The notes under the pieces are model-generated. The model saw nothing but the letters and a program-made list of their open reading frames with translations, had not been told where the DNA came from and ran no database searches. Positions 5,219 to 5,282 of a stretch of DNA of 5,282 bases are shown here, piece by piece. The translations under genes and the position numbers were made by a program. Position 1 is the first letter of the stretch; each line of letters opens with the position of its first letter. Source of the DNA: an uncultured Chlamydiae bacterium. Its GTDB lineage: Bacteria > Chlamydiota > Chlamydiia > Chlamydiales > SM23-39. The DNA is taken from positions 1-5,282 of the forward strand of contig CAIVVG010000127.1 of NCBI GenBank assembly GCA_903909295.1. Direction: 5' to 3'.

Positions 5219-5282
5219 GAGGGTGTTCTGTAAAAAAATTTCAATCGAAAAGAGGCCAAAATAATCCAAAATCTCGATGAAA
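5219..5282. mobile_element. Possible insertion-sequence end running off the right edge
   Basis: From 5219 the sequence reads GAGGGTGTTCTGTAAAAAAA and turns AT-rich, unlike the neighbouring genes. Many insertion sequences begin with a GAGGGTGTT- or GAGnnTGTTCTGTAAA-like terminal repeat, and the inward strand has an open frame. No partner inverted repeat, target duplication or transposase motif is inside the window, so this rests on resemblance only; it may simply be intergenic DNA. Confidence 0.25.

Overview
The window looks like a chromosomal segment from a member of the Chlamydiae, probably an environmental or deep-branching lineage. The main reason is gene order. A homologue of the chlamydial protein CT296 stands divergent from an rnc-radA-hemC run, which from memory matches the block CT296-CT297-CT298-CT299 of Chlamydia trachomatis. 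HemC is short, as in Chlamydiae, and the CT296-like protein has the expected degenerate dioxygenase-like look. Sampled stretches of the core genes are about 53-57% G+C, well above the 36-44% usual for described Chlamydiae, so I infer a GC-rich lineage rather than a classical pathogen.

Layout. Positions 1-101 are the unassigned left edge, with a possible transposase tail that I cannot confirm. Positions 102-3548 form one tightly overlapping minus-strand operon, transcribed rnc (RNase III), radA (DNA repair ATPase), hemC (porphobilinogen deaminase) and hemD (uroporphyrinogen-III synthase). The hemD frame runs without a stop into a DUF2442 domain. Every junction overlaps: ATGA between rnc and radA, 7 nt between radA and hemC, and 25 nt between hemC and hemD. 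A 57-bp divergent promoter region separates rnc from the plus-strand CT296-like gene (3606-4181). That gene meets an unrecognised 326-residue minus-strand gene (4178-5158) tail to tail with a 4-bp overlap. The last ~65 bases are AT-rich and begin with a sequence that resembles an insertion-sequence end.

How the genes work together. HemC and HemD catalyse consecutive steps of tetrapyrrole synthesis, from porphobilinogen to hydroxymethylbilane to uroporphyrinogen III. They share a transcript with RNA-processing and recombination genes, and the only link visible is conserved chlamydial gene order.

The points most worth a second look are these. Neither hemC nor hemD has a usable ATG, GTG or TTG start, and both have an ATT codon exactly where the family's first residue should be. 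HemD loses its C-terminal end to an AT-rich, in-frame DUF2442 module. HemC lacks the whole cofactor-binding C-terminal domain. The two divergent promoters appear to start transcription almost at the start codons.
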